From contig USGT01000010.1 of assembly GCA_900554335.1 (NCBI GenBank), positions 1-40,292 on the forward strand: a stretch of 40,292 bases of DNA, given 5' to 3'. Position 1 is the stretch's first letter, and every line of letters begins with the position of its first letter. A program made the translations under genes and the position numbers. Origin of the DNA: an uncultured Oscillospiraceae bacterium (GTDB lineage Bacteria; Bacillota; Clostridia; Oscillospirales; Acutalibacteraceae). Positions 22,138-30,216 of this stretch are shown here, piece by piece. Under the pieces are notes generated by a model, which saw only the letters and a list, made by a program, of their open reading frames with translations, was not told the origin of the DNA and searched no databases.

Positions 22138-24123
22138 TTGAGCAAGAAAAATATTTATGGCAACGAAAGCATTTCTTCTTTAAAAGGCGCTGACAGAGTA
22201 AGAAAACGCCCGGGGGTTATCTTTGGCTCAGATGGCATTGAGGGCTGCGAACATTCGGTTTTTGAGATTCTTTCGAATTCAATTGATGAAGCCCGCGAAG
22301 GCTACGGGAATTTAATAAATATAACATATTTCTTAGACGGCTCTATTGAAATCGAAGACCATGGAAGAGGCGTCCCGGTTGATTACAACAAAAAAGAAGA
22401 AAAATACAACTGGGAGCTGCTTTTTTGCGAGCTTTACGCTGGAGGAAAATACGGCAGCGAAAACCAAGAAAACTATGAGTATTCGCTCGGTTTAAACGGC
22501 CTTGGCCTTTGTTCCACGCAGTATGCTTCGGAGTACATGGACGTTAAAATCAAGCGCGATGGCTTCGTTTATAGCCTTCATTTCGAAAAAGGCGAGAACA
22601 TCGGCGGCATTGAAAAAACGCCCTACAAAGGCAAAGATACAGGCACTAAAATCAAGTGGAAGCCTGACATTACCGTTTTCACGGATATTGCTATTCCTTT
22701 CGAATATTTCGCTGATGTTTTGAAGCGCCAAGCGGTTGTCAACGCAGGGATTGAATTTTGCCTTAAATTCCAGCAAGAAGATAAATCTTTCAAAGAGTTT
22801 AAGTATAAATACCCGAATGGAATTTCGGATTATGCCGAAGAGCTTCTGGCAGGGGATTATTTAACGCCGGTTCAAAACTGGAGCTTCGAAAAGCAGGTTA
22901 AAGACAGGGAAGACAAGCCTTTTTACAAACTAAAAGCGAACATCGCAATGGCATTTTCAAGGAAGTTAAGCCTGGCGGAATATTACCACAATTCAAGTTT
23001 TCTTGAGCATGGCGGTGCGCCGGAAAAGGCCGTGAAAAGCGCTTTTCTTTACCAAGTTGATAACTTAATTAAAAACTCAGGCAAATACACGAGAAACGAG
23101 AACAAAATAACCTTTGCGGACATCGAAGACTCTTTGGTGATTATTATTTCGTCTTTTTCAACCATGACTTCTTACGAAAACCAGACTAAAAAATCAATCA
23201 CCAACAAAGGAATTCAAGAAGCACTAACTCAAGAAATTCGCAAGCACCTTGAAATTTATTTCATCGAGCACCCGCAAGATGCCGAGAAAATTGCCGCTCA
23301 AGTTTTGGTTAACAAAAGGAGCCGTGAAGACGCCGAAAAAACAAGGCAGAACCTTAAAAAGAAGCTCACAAACTCGATGGACATTGCCAGCAGGGTTGCG
23401 AAATTCGTTGACTGCAGGAGCAAAGACATTGCTGAAAGAGAGCTTTTCATAGTGGAAGGTGACTCTGCTTTGGGCGCTTGCAAACAAGCGAGGAACCCTG
23501 ATTTCCAGGCGATTATTCCAATTCGTGGTAAGATTCTTAACTGCCTTAAAGCTGACGTTAACAGGGTTTTCAAAAGCGAAATCATCGTGGACCTCATCAA
23601 AGTTCTTGGCTGCGGGGTGGAAGTTAAAAGCGGCAAAGCTGCGAAAGAGCTTTCTTCGTTTAACATTGATTCCCTTCGCTGGAACAAGGTTATTCTTTGC
23701 ACCGATGCCGATGTTGACGGCTTCCAGATAAGAACGCTTCTTTTAACGATGATTTATCAGCTTGCGCCGAAACTCATTGAAAAAGGCAAGGTTTTCATTG
23801 CTGAATCGCCGCTTTATGAAATAACCACGAAAGACGAAACTTATTTTGCTTACAACGAAAGCGAAAAAGAAAGTTTTATAAAAAAGATAGGAAACCAAAA
23901 ATACACAATCCAAAGGTCGAAAGGTCTTGGTGAAAATGAGCCCGACATGATGAGCTTCACAACGATGGACCCGAAAACCCGCAGACTCATAAAAGTAATG
24001 CCTGAAGATGCCGAAGAAACCGCCAGAATGTTTGACATTTTGCTTGGCGACGACCTTAGCGGCAGGAAAGAATACATCATTGAAAACGGGCATTTGTATA
24101 CTGACAATTTAGATGTAAGTTAG
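22138..24123 (+). CDS. parE: DNA topoisomerase IV / gyrase-type subunit B
   Basis: The ATPase subunit of a type IIA topoisomerase. The GHKL ATP site is visible: FEILSNSIDEAREG (~43-56), EIEDHGRGVPVDY (~71-83) and SLGLNGLGLCST (~116-127). The TOPRIM metal site has EGDSALGACKQARN (~439) and CTDADVDGFQIRTLL (~520). At 661 residues it lacks the large insertion of Gram-negative GyrB and ends soon after the conserved C-terminal IIENGHLYTDNL region. The start is TTG with AAAGGAG nine bases upstream; no in-frame ATG fits as well. It is the first gene of an operon with parC, whose ribosome site overlaps the parE stop. Whether it decatenates chromosomes or supercoils DNA cannot be read from this subunit alone; pairing with a ParC-like partner favours topoisomerase IV. 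Confidence 0.9.
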   Translation: MSKKNIYGNESISSLKGADRVRKRPGVIFGSDGIEGCEHSVFEILSNSIDEAREGYGNLINITYFLDGSIEIEDHGRGVPVDYNKKEEKYNWELLFCELYAGGKYGSENQENYEYSLGLNGLGLCSTQYASEYMDVKIKRDGFVYSLHFEKGENIGGIEKTPYKGKDTGTKIKWKPDITVFTDIAIPFEYFADVLKRQAVVNAGIEFCLKFQQEDKSFKEFKYKYPNGISDYAEELLAGDYLTPVQNWSFEKQVKDREDKPFYKLKANIAMAFSRKLSLAEYYHNSSFLEHGGAPEKAVKSAFLYQVDNLIKNSGKYTRNENKITFADIEDSLVIIISSFSTMTSYENQTKKSITNKGIQEALTQEIRKHLEIYFIEHPQDAEKIAAQVLVNKRSREDAEKTRQNLKKKLTNSMDIASRVAKFVDCRSKDIAERELFIVEGDSALGACKQARNPDFQAIIPIRGKILNCLKADVNRVFKSEIIVDLIKVLGCGVEVKSGKAAKELSSFNIDSLRWNKVILCTDADVDGFQIRTLLLTMIYQLAPKLIEKGKVFIAESPLYEITTKDETYFAYNESEKESFIKKIGNQKYTIQRSKGLGENEPDMMSFTTMDPKTRRLIKVMPEDAEETARMFDILLGDDLSGRKEYIIENGHLYTDNLDVS

Positions 24124-24133
24124 GAGAGAAAAA

Positions 24134-26356
24134 ATGGCGAAAAGGAGTAAAATTAAAGAATCTGCACCGAAGGTTAGCGGCTTTATTTACAATGCCGGAG
24201 AGGTAATGGAAGAGAAAATTGTAGATACTTTGAAGAAAAACTACATGCCTTACGCTATGAGCGTCATAATGTCCAGGGCTATTCCCGAAATAGACGGCTT
24301 CAAGCCTTCGCACAGGAAGCTCATCTACACTATGTTTAAAATGGGCCTTTTGGGCTCTGCGAGGACGAAGTCCGCGAATATAGTTGGCCAAACGATGAAG
24401 CTTAACCCTCACGGTGACAGCGCAATTTATGAAACAATGGTTCGGCTTAGCCGTGGCTACGAGGCGCTTTTGCACCCTTATGTTGATTCGAAAGGAAACT
24501 TCGGCAAGTTTTATTCAAGAGACATGGCCTGCGCAGCTTCAAGGTACACCGAAGCAAAGCTTGAAGACATTTGCAAAGAAATTTTCAAAGATATTGAAAA
24601 AGACACTGTTGATTTTGTTGATAACTACGACAACACCTTGAAAGAGCCTGCGCTTTTGCCCTGCACTTTCCCGTCGATACTTGTTAATTCAACCACGGGC
24701 ATTGCCGTTGGAATGGCGAGCTCGATTTGCTCTTTTAATTTAAAAGAAGTTTGCAAAACAACGGCAGAAATCATTAAAAATCCTGAACATGACGTTTTAA
24801 CGACGCTTGTTGCGCCTGATTTCCCGGGCGGCGGGGAGATTATTTACGACAAAGAAAAATTAAAAGCGATTTATGAAACGGGCCGTGGAGGAATTAAAAT
24901 CCGCGCGAAATATGAATACGATAAAAAATACAATTGCATTGATATTAAAAATATTCCTCCAACGACGACAAGCGAAGTTATAATCGAAAAAATCGCTGCG
25001 CTCGTTAAAGAGGGTAAAATAAGAGAAATTTCAGACGTTAGAGACGAAACGGGCCTTGACGGGCTAAAAATCACGATTGACCTCAAACGTGGCTCGAACC
25101 CAGAAAGTCTTATGAGAAAACTTTTCCGTTTAACGCCTCTTGAAGACACTTTTTCTTGCAATTTTAATGTTTTGATAGCCGAAACGCCGAAAGTTATGGG
25201 CGTTAAAGAAATCATCACTGAGTGGATTGCCTTTAGGGAAGAGTGCATAAAAAGAAGGACTGTTTTCGACCTTCAAAGGCTTAGCTCAAAGCTCCATTTG
25301 CTTGAAGGCCTTGAAAAAATCTTGGTGGATATCGACAAAGCAATTTTAATAATCAGGAAAACCAAGGAAGAAATAAACGTTGTTCCTAACTTGATGGAAG
25401 GCTTTTTGATTGATAAAATTCAAGCGGAATACGTGGCTGACATCAAGCTGCGCCACCTTAACAGGGAATATATTTTAAAGCGCACAAACGAAATTGAAAG
25501 CATCAAAAATGAAATCAAAAAATTAAAAGAAATTTTGGAAGATAAATCAAAAGTTGACAAGCTAATTTTGGAAGATTTAAAAAGAGTTGCCGAAACTTAC
25601 GGCAAAGAAAGAGTTTGCCCGCTTGTTATGCCTGAAGAAATAATCACCGAAGAAATAACTGTGCCGGATTACCCCGTTAGCTTTTTCGTGAGTAAAGAGG
25701 GCTATTTCAAAAAAATCACTCCGCAGTCGCTTAAAATGAACTCGGAGCAAAATCTTAAAAGCAGCGATGAAATCCTTGAGCATATTCATGGAACGAACCA
25801 TTCCGATTTGCTTTTCTTCACCGATAAAGCCCAGGTTTACAAAGCCAAGGCATATAATTTTAAAGACACAAAAGCCAGCCAAGTCGGGGATTACATTCCC
25901 GCAACGCTTAGTTTTGACAAGAACGAAAAATTTAAATATATGGTTGCAACCACAGATTATGTGGGCTTCATGGTGTTTTTCTTTGAATCAGGCAAAGTAG
26001 CAAAAGTTGACATGAAATCATATCTTACAAAAACGAACAGAAAGAAACTTATAAAAGCTTATTTCGAAGGCGATAAACTCGTTTTTTGTGATTATTCCAA
26101 AGAAGAAAAGAACTATATTTTAACTTCTTCTTGCGGCAAGATTTTGATTTTCAGCAGTGAAAAGCTGAGCCTCAAACAAACCAAAAACACCCAAGGAATA
26201 ATGGTTATGAAGCAAAAGAAAGGCCATAGGCTCCTAAGCGCGCAGCCTTATGTTCCAGGCAGCATTGAAAACGAAAGCGCTTACTATGCGAAAAATTTGC
26301 CTTATGGCGGCAAGCTTCCTTTAGATGATTCTTGGCAGCAAATGACACTCGGATAA
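24134..26356 (+). CDS. parC: DNA topoisomerase IV subunit A
   Basis: The breakage-reunion subunit partnering the upstream ParE. The catalytic tyrosine is Y138 in AASRYTEAKL. The quinolone-resistance region reads HGDSAIYETM (93-102) with Ser96 and Glu100 at the two key positions, the drug-sensitive pattern. A coiled-coil stretch rich in Glu/Lys spans ~425-490, and a shortened beta-pinwheel C-terminal domain follows from ~500. The GyrA box needed for negative supercoiling is not visible, which supports a ParC assignment over GyrA. The 740-residue length is within the family's range. The ATG lies ten bases after the parE stop, with GGAGAG overlapping that stop. Confidence 0.9.
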   Translation: MAKRSKIKESAPKVSGFIYNAGEVMEEKIVDTLKKNYMPYAMSVIMSRAIPEIDGFKPSHRKLIYTMFKMGLLGSARTKSANIVGQTMKLNPHGDSAIYETMVRLSRGYEALLHPYVDSKGNFGKFYSRDMACAASRYTEAKLEDICKEIFKDIEKDTVDFVDNYDNTLKEPALLPCTFPSILVNSTTGIAVGMASSICSFNLKEVCKTTAEIIKNPEHDVLTTLVAPDFPGGGEIIYDKEKLKAIYETGRGGIKIRAKYEYDKKYNCIDIKNIPPTTTSEVIIEKIAALVKEGKIREISDVRDETGLDGLKITIDLKRGSNPESLMRKLFRLTPLEDTFSCNFNVLIAETPKVMGVKEIITEWIAFREECIKRRTVFDLQRLSSKLHLLEGLEKILVDIDKAILIIRKTKEEINVVPNLMEGFLIDKIQAEYVADIKLRHLNREYILKRTNEIESIKNEIKKLKEILEDKSKVDKLILEDLKRVAETYGKERVCPLVMPEEIITEEITVPDYPVSFFVSKEGYFKKITPQSLKMNSEQNLKSSDEILEHIHGTNHSDLLFFTDKAQVYKAKAYNFKDTKASQVGDYIPATLSFDKNEKFKYMVATTDYVGFMVFFFESGKVAKVDMKSYLTKTNRKKLIKAYFEGDKLVFCDYSKEEKNYILTSSCGKILIFSSEKLSLKQTKNTQGIMVMKQKKGHRLLSAQPYVPGSIENESAYYAKNLPYGGKLPLDDSWQQMTLG

Positions 26357-26374
26357 AATAATGGAGGAAAAATT

Positions 26375-27541
26375 ATGAAAAGAGTATTTTTAATCGTTCT
26401 TGACAGCGTTGGAATCGGAGAGATGCCTGATGCAGCGGATTATGGCGACAAAGGCAGCAATACTTTGAAATCTTGCTCGAAAAGCCCCAAATTTTCCATG
26501 CCCAATTTAAAAAAACTCGGCCTTTTTAACATTGAAGGAATCGACTATTTAGAAAGCGAAGAAAAACCGCTCGCAAGCTTTGCAAGAATGAGAGAAAAAT
26601 CAAAAGGTAAAGACACAATAATCGGCCACTGGGAAATTGCAGGAATTGAATCAAAAAGGCCTTTGCCAACTTACAAAAATGGCTTCCCGAGCGAAGTTAT
26701 CGGCGAGTTTGAAAGGCTGTCGGGCTACAAAACCCTTTGCAACAAGCCTTATTCCGGCACGAAGGTCATTGCAGATTACGGCAAAGAAAGCATTGAAAGC
26801 GGCAAGCTGATCGTTTACACTTCGGCTGACAGCGTTTTCCAAGTTGCTGCTCATGAAGATTATGTTCCGCTTAATGAACTTTACAGAGTTTGCGAAATCG
26901 CAAGGAATCTTCTTAAAGGTGAGCACGGCGTAGGAAGAGTCATCGCAAGGCCTTTCAAGGGCGAGTTTCCTGATTTTTACCGCACTTCGGGCAGGCATGA
27001 TTACGCGCTTACTCCGCCGGAGGAAACCATGCTTGATTTCATTAAAAATAGCGGCAAGGAAGTAATTGGAGTAGGAAAAATCAGCGATATTTTCGGCGGT
27101 AGGGGAATAACTCAATCCACGAGAACCGTTAATAACGCTGATGGCATTGAAAAAATGCTTAAAATCATGGATGAAGATTTCGAAGGCCTTTGTTTTGTAA
27201 ATTTGGTGGATTTCGACATGGTCTATGGGCATAGAAATAATATAGACGGTTATGCCGAGGCTCTTTCTTATTTCGACAGTAAGATTCCAAGCATAACTGA
27301 AAAATTAAGAGACGAAGACATTTTAATAATCACCGCGGACCATGGCTGCGACCCGGGAATGACCTCTTCGACGGATCATTCTAGAGAGCACACGCCTATG
27401 GTAATTTACGGTAAGGCAGTTAAACCCGGAATCAACCTTAAAACAAGGAGCTTTTTCGGGGACATCGGCAAAACGGTGCTTGAATATTTAGGAATAGAAA
27501 ACAAAATTAACGGTAGTTCATTTTTAAGAGAGGTGTTGTAA
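26375..27541 (+). CDS. deoB: Phosphopentomutase
   Basis: Interconverts ribose- or deoxyribose-1-phosphate and the 5-phosphate, linking nucleoside phosphorolysis to central metabolism. It belongs to the alkaline phosphatase superfamily. The first metal site is in FLIVLDSVGIGEMPDAAD, the phosphorylated Thr lies in KGKDTIIGHWEIAGI, and later metal ligands are in ITADHGCDPG and STDHSREHTPM. The 388 residues match the family. It follows parC by 18 bases with GGAGG before ATG, so the salvage enzyme is co-transcribed with topoisomerase genes. Its partners deoD, deoC and pdp lie downstream on the same strand. Confidence 0.96.
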   Translation: MKRVFLIVLDSVGIGEMPDAADYGDKGSNTLKSCSKSPKFSMPNLKKLGLFNIEGIDYLESEEKPLASFARMREKSKGKDTIIGHWEIAGIESKRPLPTYKNGFPSEVIGEFERLSGYKTLCNKPYSGTKVIADYGKESIESGKLIVYTSADSVFQVAAHEDYVPLNELYRVCEIARNLLKGEHGVGRVIARPFKGEFPDFYRTSGRHDYALTPPEETMLDFIKNSGKEVIGVGKISDIFGGRGITQSTRTVNNADGIEKMLKIMDEDFEGLCFVNLVDFDMVYGHRNNIDGYAEALSYFDSKIPSITEKLRDEDILIITADHGCDPGMTSSTDHSREHTPMVIYGKAVKPGINLKTRSFFGDIGKTVLEYLGIENKINGSSFLREVL

Positions 27542-27544
27542 ACT

Positions 27545-28192
27545 TTGTCGTTAAAAAAACAGGATATAGTCCTTTGGGTTAAAAAAATAATAGTTTGCAC
27601 TTTAGGCATATTTTTTCTTGGGCTTTCAGGCGCCATAAACATCAAAACGGGTCTCGGCGCTGACCCTATCACGGTTTTTTATGAAGGCCTTAGCAAGTTT
27701 TTGCATTCTGACATCGGCCTTACGATCAATATTTTGAACGCAATCCTTACGGTTTTGATATTTTTCATTGAGCGGAAATATGTTCATTTAGGAACGCTTA
27801 TTTACGTTCTTTCGCTTGGAATTTTTGTTAATTTCGGAATGTGGCTTTACGATTTGCTTCAAATCCCGGATATTTTCATAGTTAAACTTTTAGTTTCGAT
27901 TGCAGGCTGCTTCATTGCATTTTTGGGCCTTGGAATGTACATATCAATCGACATTGGAATCGACCCGTGGAGTGCGGTTTCAGTGATTGCAAGCAAAAAA
28001 ACCGGCAAGTCGTTTGCGCTTATAAGATTCGTTCAAGATGCCTCGACTTTATTGCTTGGAGTTTTGATGGGAGGAACCGTCGGAATCATAACCGTGTTTA
28101 GCGTTTTGGCAGGGGGGCCCATAATTCAAAAAGCAATATATTTAGTTGACAAAATGCTTAAAAATATGCTAAAATCCACCTGTGAAGACTGA
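27545..28192 (+). CDS. YczE/YyaS/YitT family membrane protein
   Basis: A 215-residue polytopic membrane protein with about five hydrophobic segments. Two copies of a G-x-G-x-D-P-type motif occur (TGLGADPITVF near 37 and DIGIDPWSAVSVIA near 139), pointing to an internal duplication typical of the YczE/YyaS/YitT group. The biochemical function of that group is not settled. The start is TTG at 27545, four bases after the deoB stop, with AGAGAGGTG about eight bases upstream, so it is translationally close to deoB. A transport role related to nucleosides is possible from context but not shown by the sequence. Confidence 0.8.
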   Translation: MSLKKQDIVLWVKKIIVCTLGIFFLGLSGAINIKTGLGADPITVFYEGLSKFLHSDIGLTINILNAILTVLIFFIERKYVHLGTLIYVLSLGIFVNFGMWLYDLLQIPDIFIVKLLVSIAGCFIAFLGLGMYISIDIGIDPWSAVSVIASKKTGKSFALIRFVQDASTLLLGVLMGGTVGIITVFSVLAGGPIIQKAIYLVDKMLKNMLKSTCED

Positions 28193-28201
28193 ATTAAGTT
28201 G

Positions 28202-28263
28202 CTCTAAATTAAAAATTATAAATTTGGTTTAGAGTTATTCTAAAACAGTGAAATTTTTTAGAA
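28202..28263 (+). terminator. Two AT-rich hairpins closing the parE-parC-deoB-yczE transcript
   Basis: CTCTAAA pairs with TTTAGAG (28202 and 28228) across a 19-base loop. TTCTAAAA then pairs with TTTTAGAA (28238 and 28256) across 10 bases and is followed by ATAATTTATATT. Each alone is a mediocre terminator. Confidence 0.45.
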
Positions 28264-28301
28264 ATAATTTATATTTATTGATTAAAAACATGTATTTTAG
28301 T

Positions 28302-28361
28302 AAAAGGTGGTGGCTAAAGGCCGAATTAAATAACTGATTTTTAGTCGGCCTTGTTTTAATT
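28302..28361 (+). promoter_or_regulatory. deoD leader: ribosome site separated from the start codon by a terminator-like hairpin
   Basis: AAAAGGTGG at 28302-28310 is the only good ribosome-site sequence before deoD, yet the ATG is at 28362. Between them AAGGCCGA (28317-28324) pairs perfectly with TCGGCCTT (28345-28352), followed by GTTTTAATT and then ATG. The hairpin could be an intrinsic terminator/attenuator. Alternatively, when folded, it could bring the ribosome site to an effective distance of about 15 bases from the ATG. No known purine riboswitch core was recognised. Confidence 0.55.
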
Positions 28362-29075
28362 ATGTCAAACATACCAACTCCGCACATCTCAGCAAAAATC
28401 GGAGAAATCGCGCCGAGCGTTTTAATGCCGGGTGACCCTTTAAGAGCGCAGTTTATCGCCGAAAATTTTCTTACCGATGTTAAATGTTTTAACAAAGTTA
28501 GGAATATGCTTGGTTTTACAGGAAAATACAAAGGAAAAACCGTCTCCGTAATGGGCAGTGGGATGGGCATGGCTTCTATTGGCATTTATTCTTACGAGCT
28601 TTTCGGCTTTTATGGCGTAGAAAACATAATAAGAATAGGCAGCGCAGGAGCAATTTCCGAGAAAATAAATTTAAAAGACATAGTTATAGCGATGGGAGCT
28701 TGCACTGATTCAAATTATGCTATGCAGTATAATTTGGGTGGAAGTTTTACTCCTGTCGCTAATTTTGATTTACTCAGCAAAGCCGTAAAATCCTCAAAGG
28801 AGCTTGGAATTAATCCGTTTGTTGGAAATGTTCTTTCTTCGGACGTTTTTTACAGCGATCTTAAAACTCTTGAAAATTGGGGCAAAATGGGCGTTTTAGC
28901 GGTCGAAATGGAATCGGCTGCGCTTTACATGAATGCTGCTAAACTAGGCAAGAATGCGCTTTGCATCCTCACTGTTTCAGACTGCCCGCTTAGAGGCGAA
29001 TCTTTGAGCTCTGACGAAAGGCAAAAAGGATTTAGCAACATGGTGGAAATCGCTTTAAACACAGCTTTAAGTTAA
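28362..29075 (+). CDS. deoD: Purine nucleoside phosphorylase, DeoD type
   Basis: Splits purine (deoxy)nucleosides with phosphate to a free base and (deoxy)ribose-1-phosphate. The hexameric DeoD class is recognised from TPHISAKIGEIAPSVLMPGD (His and Gly of the phosphate site), RIGSAGAI, the VEMESAALY purine-site motif, and the catalytic Asp in SDCPLRGES. Its 237 residues are typical. The ATG matches the family N-terminus, so the missing adjacent ribosome site is real and not a start-call error. It opens the salvage cluster followed by the nucleoside transporter. Confidence 0.96.
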   Translation: MSNIPTPHISAKIGEIAPSVLMPGDPLRAQFIAENFLTDVKCFNKVRNMLGFTGKYKGKTVSVMGSGMGMASIGIYSYELFGFYGVENIIRIGSAGAISEKINLKDIVIAMGACTDSNYAMQYNLGGSFTPVANFDLLSKAVKSSKELGINPFVGNVLSSDVFYSDLKTLENWGKMGVLAVEMESAALYMNAAKLGKNALCILTVSDCPLRGESLSSDERQKGFSNMVEIALNTALS

Positions 29076-29120
29076 AAATTTATAATCATATACACATACA
29101 TATAATTTTTGGAGGAGACT

Positions 29121-30191
29121 ATGAATAAAGTAATTTCCAGGGCACTTCTTGTTTCAGGCATAGCGGTGGGAATAGGTTTTTGCGGGCTTCTCGTGAAAAC
29201 TGGTTCTTTGCTTGCCAAAGGAGTGATGAATGACAATCGCTTTTTCGTTGCAATGGTAACTGACGGCGGCGGAATTAATGACCAATCTTTCCAGGAATCT
29301 TCATGGAAGGGCCTTAAAGCTTTTTCGGAAGAAACGGGTTCGAGAGTTGGCTATGTTGAGTGCCAGCAGGCTTCTGATTACCCGATTAATATTGATAAAT
29401 TAGCCGACGAAAATGCCGATTTGGTTTGGGGAATAGGCTATAAGCTTGCAGACCCTATCAAACTTGCGGCGAACATTAACCCCGAAATAAACTATGCAAT
29501 TGCGGATTTTTCCTTTGGAAGCAGAACGCCTGATAACGTAACGTGCGCGATTTTCCGCTCGGAGGAATCTTCGTTCTTGGTGGGTTACATAGCAGCAATG
29601 ACAACGAAGGTAAATAGAGTTGGCTTTATTGGCGGGATGAAAAGTGTTGTTATAGATCAGTTTGAATATGGCTACCGCGCTGGAGTTGCATATGCAGCTA
29701 AAAAGCTCGGCAAAAACATAGATGTTAAAATCCAGTATGCTGAAAGTTTCACGGATTCAGCCAAAGGAAAAGCTATTGCCATAAAAATGTTTGATGAATG
29801 CGATGTTATTTTCCATGCTGCAGGCGGCGCAGGCGTTGGAATAATCGAAGCGGCCAAAGAAAAGGGCTCTTATGCCATTGGCTGCGATATGGACCAGTCT
29901 TTTCTTGCCCCTAAAAACGTTCTAACTTCGTCAATAAAAGATGTGGGAAAAGCGGTTAAAACTGTTTCTGCCAGCCTTAAAAACGGCGAAAAAATTGGCG
30001 GCAAGACTTTTTCTTATGGAATAAAAGAAAACTGCGTGGGAATTCCTCAGGAAAACCCCAACGTGCCTGAAAACGTTAAAAAAGCCGTTAAAGCAGTTGA
30101 GGAAAAAGTAAGAAGCGGCGAAATAATCCCTCCGGGAACTTCGGCTTCGTATGAAGAATTTATCAAATTGCTTCCGAATTTAAAAGTTTAA
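29121..30191 (+). CDS. BMP/PnrA-type nucleoside-binding protein of an ABC transporter
   Basis: Extracytoplasmic substrate-binding protein of the BmpA/Med/PnrA family, which delivers purine and other nucleosides to the transporter encoded downstream. FFVAMVTDGGGINDQSFQES (~40) is the family signature; later motifs are RVGFIGGM, YGYRAGVAYAAKK and HAAGGAGVGIIEAAKE. The start is ATG at 29121 with GGAGGAG just before it; an in-frame TTG at 29109 overlaps that site and is rejected. The N-terminus is a hydrophobic helix, as expected for export. The only nearby cysteine sits in GIGFCGLL, and Phe before Cys breaks the lipobox rule. Membrane attachment may therefore be by an uncleaved helix instead of lipid. 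Confidence 0.92.
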   Translation: MNKVISRALLVSGIAVGIGFCGLLVKTGSLLAKGVMNDNRFFVAMVTDGGGINDQSFQESSWKGLKAFSEETGSRVGYVECQQASDYPINIDKLADENADLVWGIGYKLADPIKLAANINPEINYAIADFSFGSRTPDNVTCAIFRSEESSFLVGYIAAMTTKVNRVGFIGGMKSVVIDQFEYGYRAGVAYAAKKLGKNIDVKIQYAESFTDSAKGKAIAIKMFDECDVIFHAAGGAGVGIIEAAKEKGSYAIGCDMDQSFLAPKNVLTSSIKDVGKAVKTVSASLKNGEKIGGKTFSYGIKENCVGIPQENPNVPENVKKAVKAVEEKVRSGEIIPPGTSASYEEFIKLLPNLKV

Positions 30192-30216
30192 TTAGTTTTT
30201 GTTAGGAGGATATCTT

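Noticed and set aside
22492..24475. Long minus-strand open frames across parE and parC
   Set aside because: They are shadows of the highly biased plus-strand coding frames, with no ribosome sites and no recognisable protein.
22138..26356. gyrB-gyrA instead of parE-parC
   Set aside because: No GyrA box is visible in the A subunit and the pair sits away from replication-origin genes; ParE/ParC fits better, although the B subunit alone is not decisive.
28193..28361. Purine riboswitch before deoD
   Set aside because: The conserved junction and loop sequences of the purine aptamer could not be found; only simple hairpins are visible.
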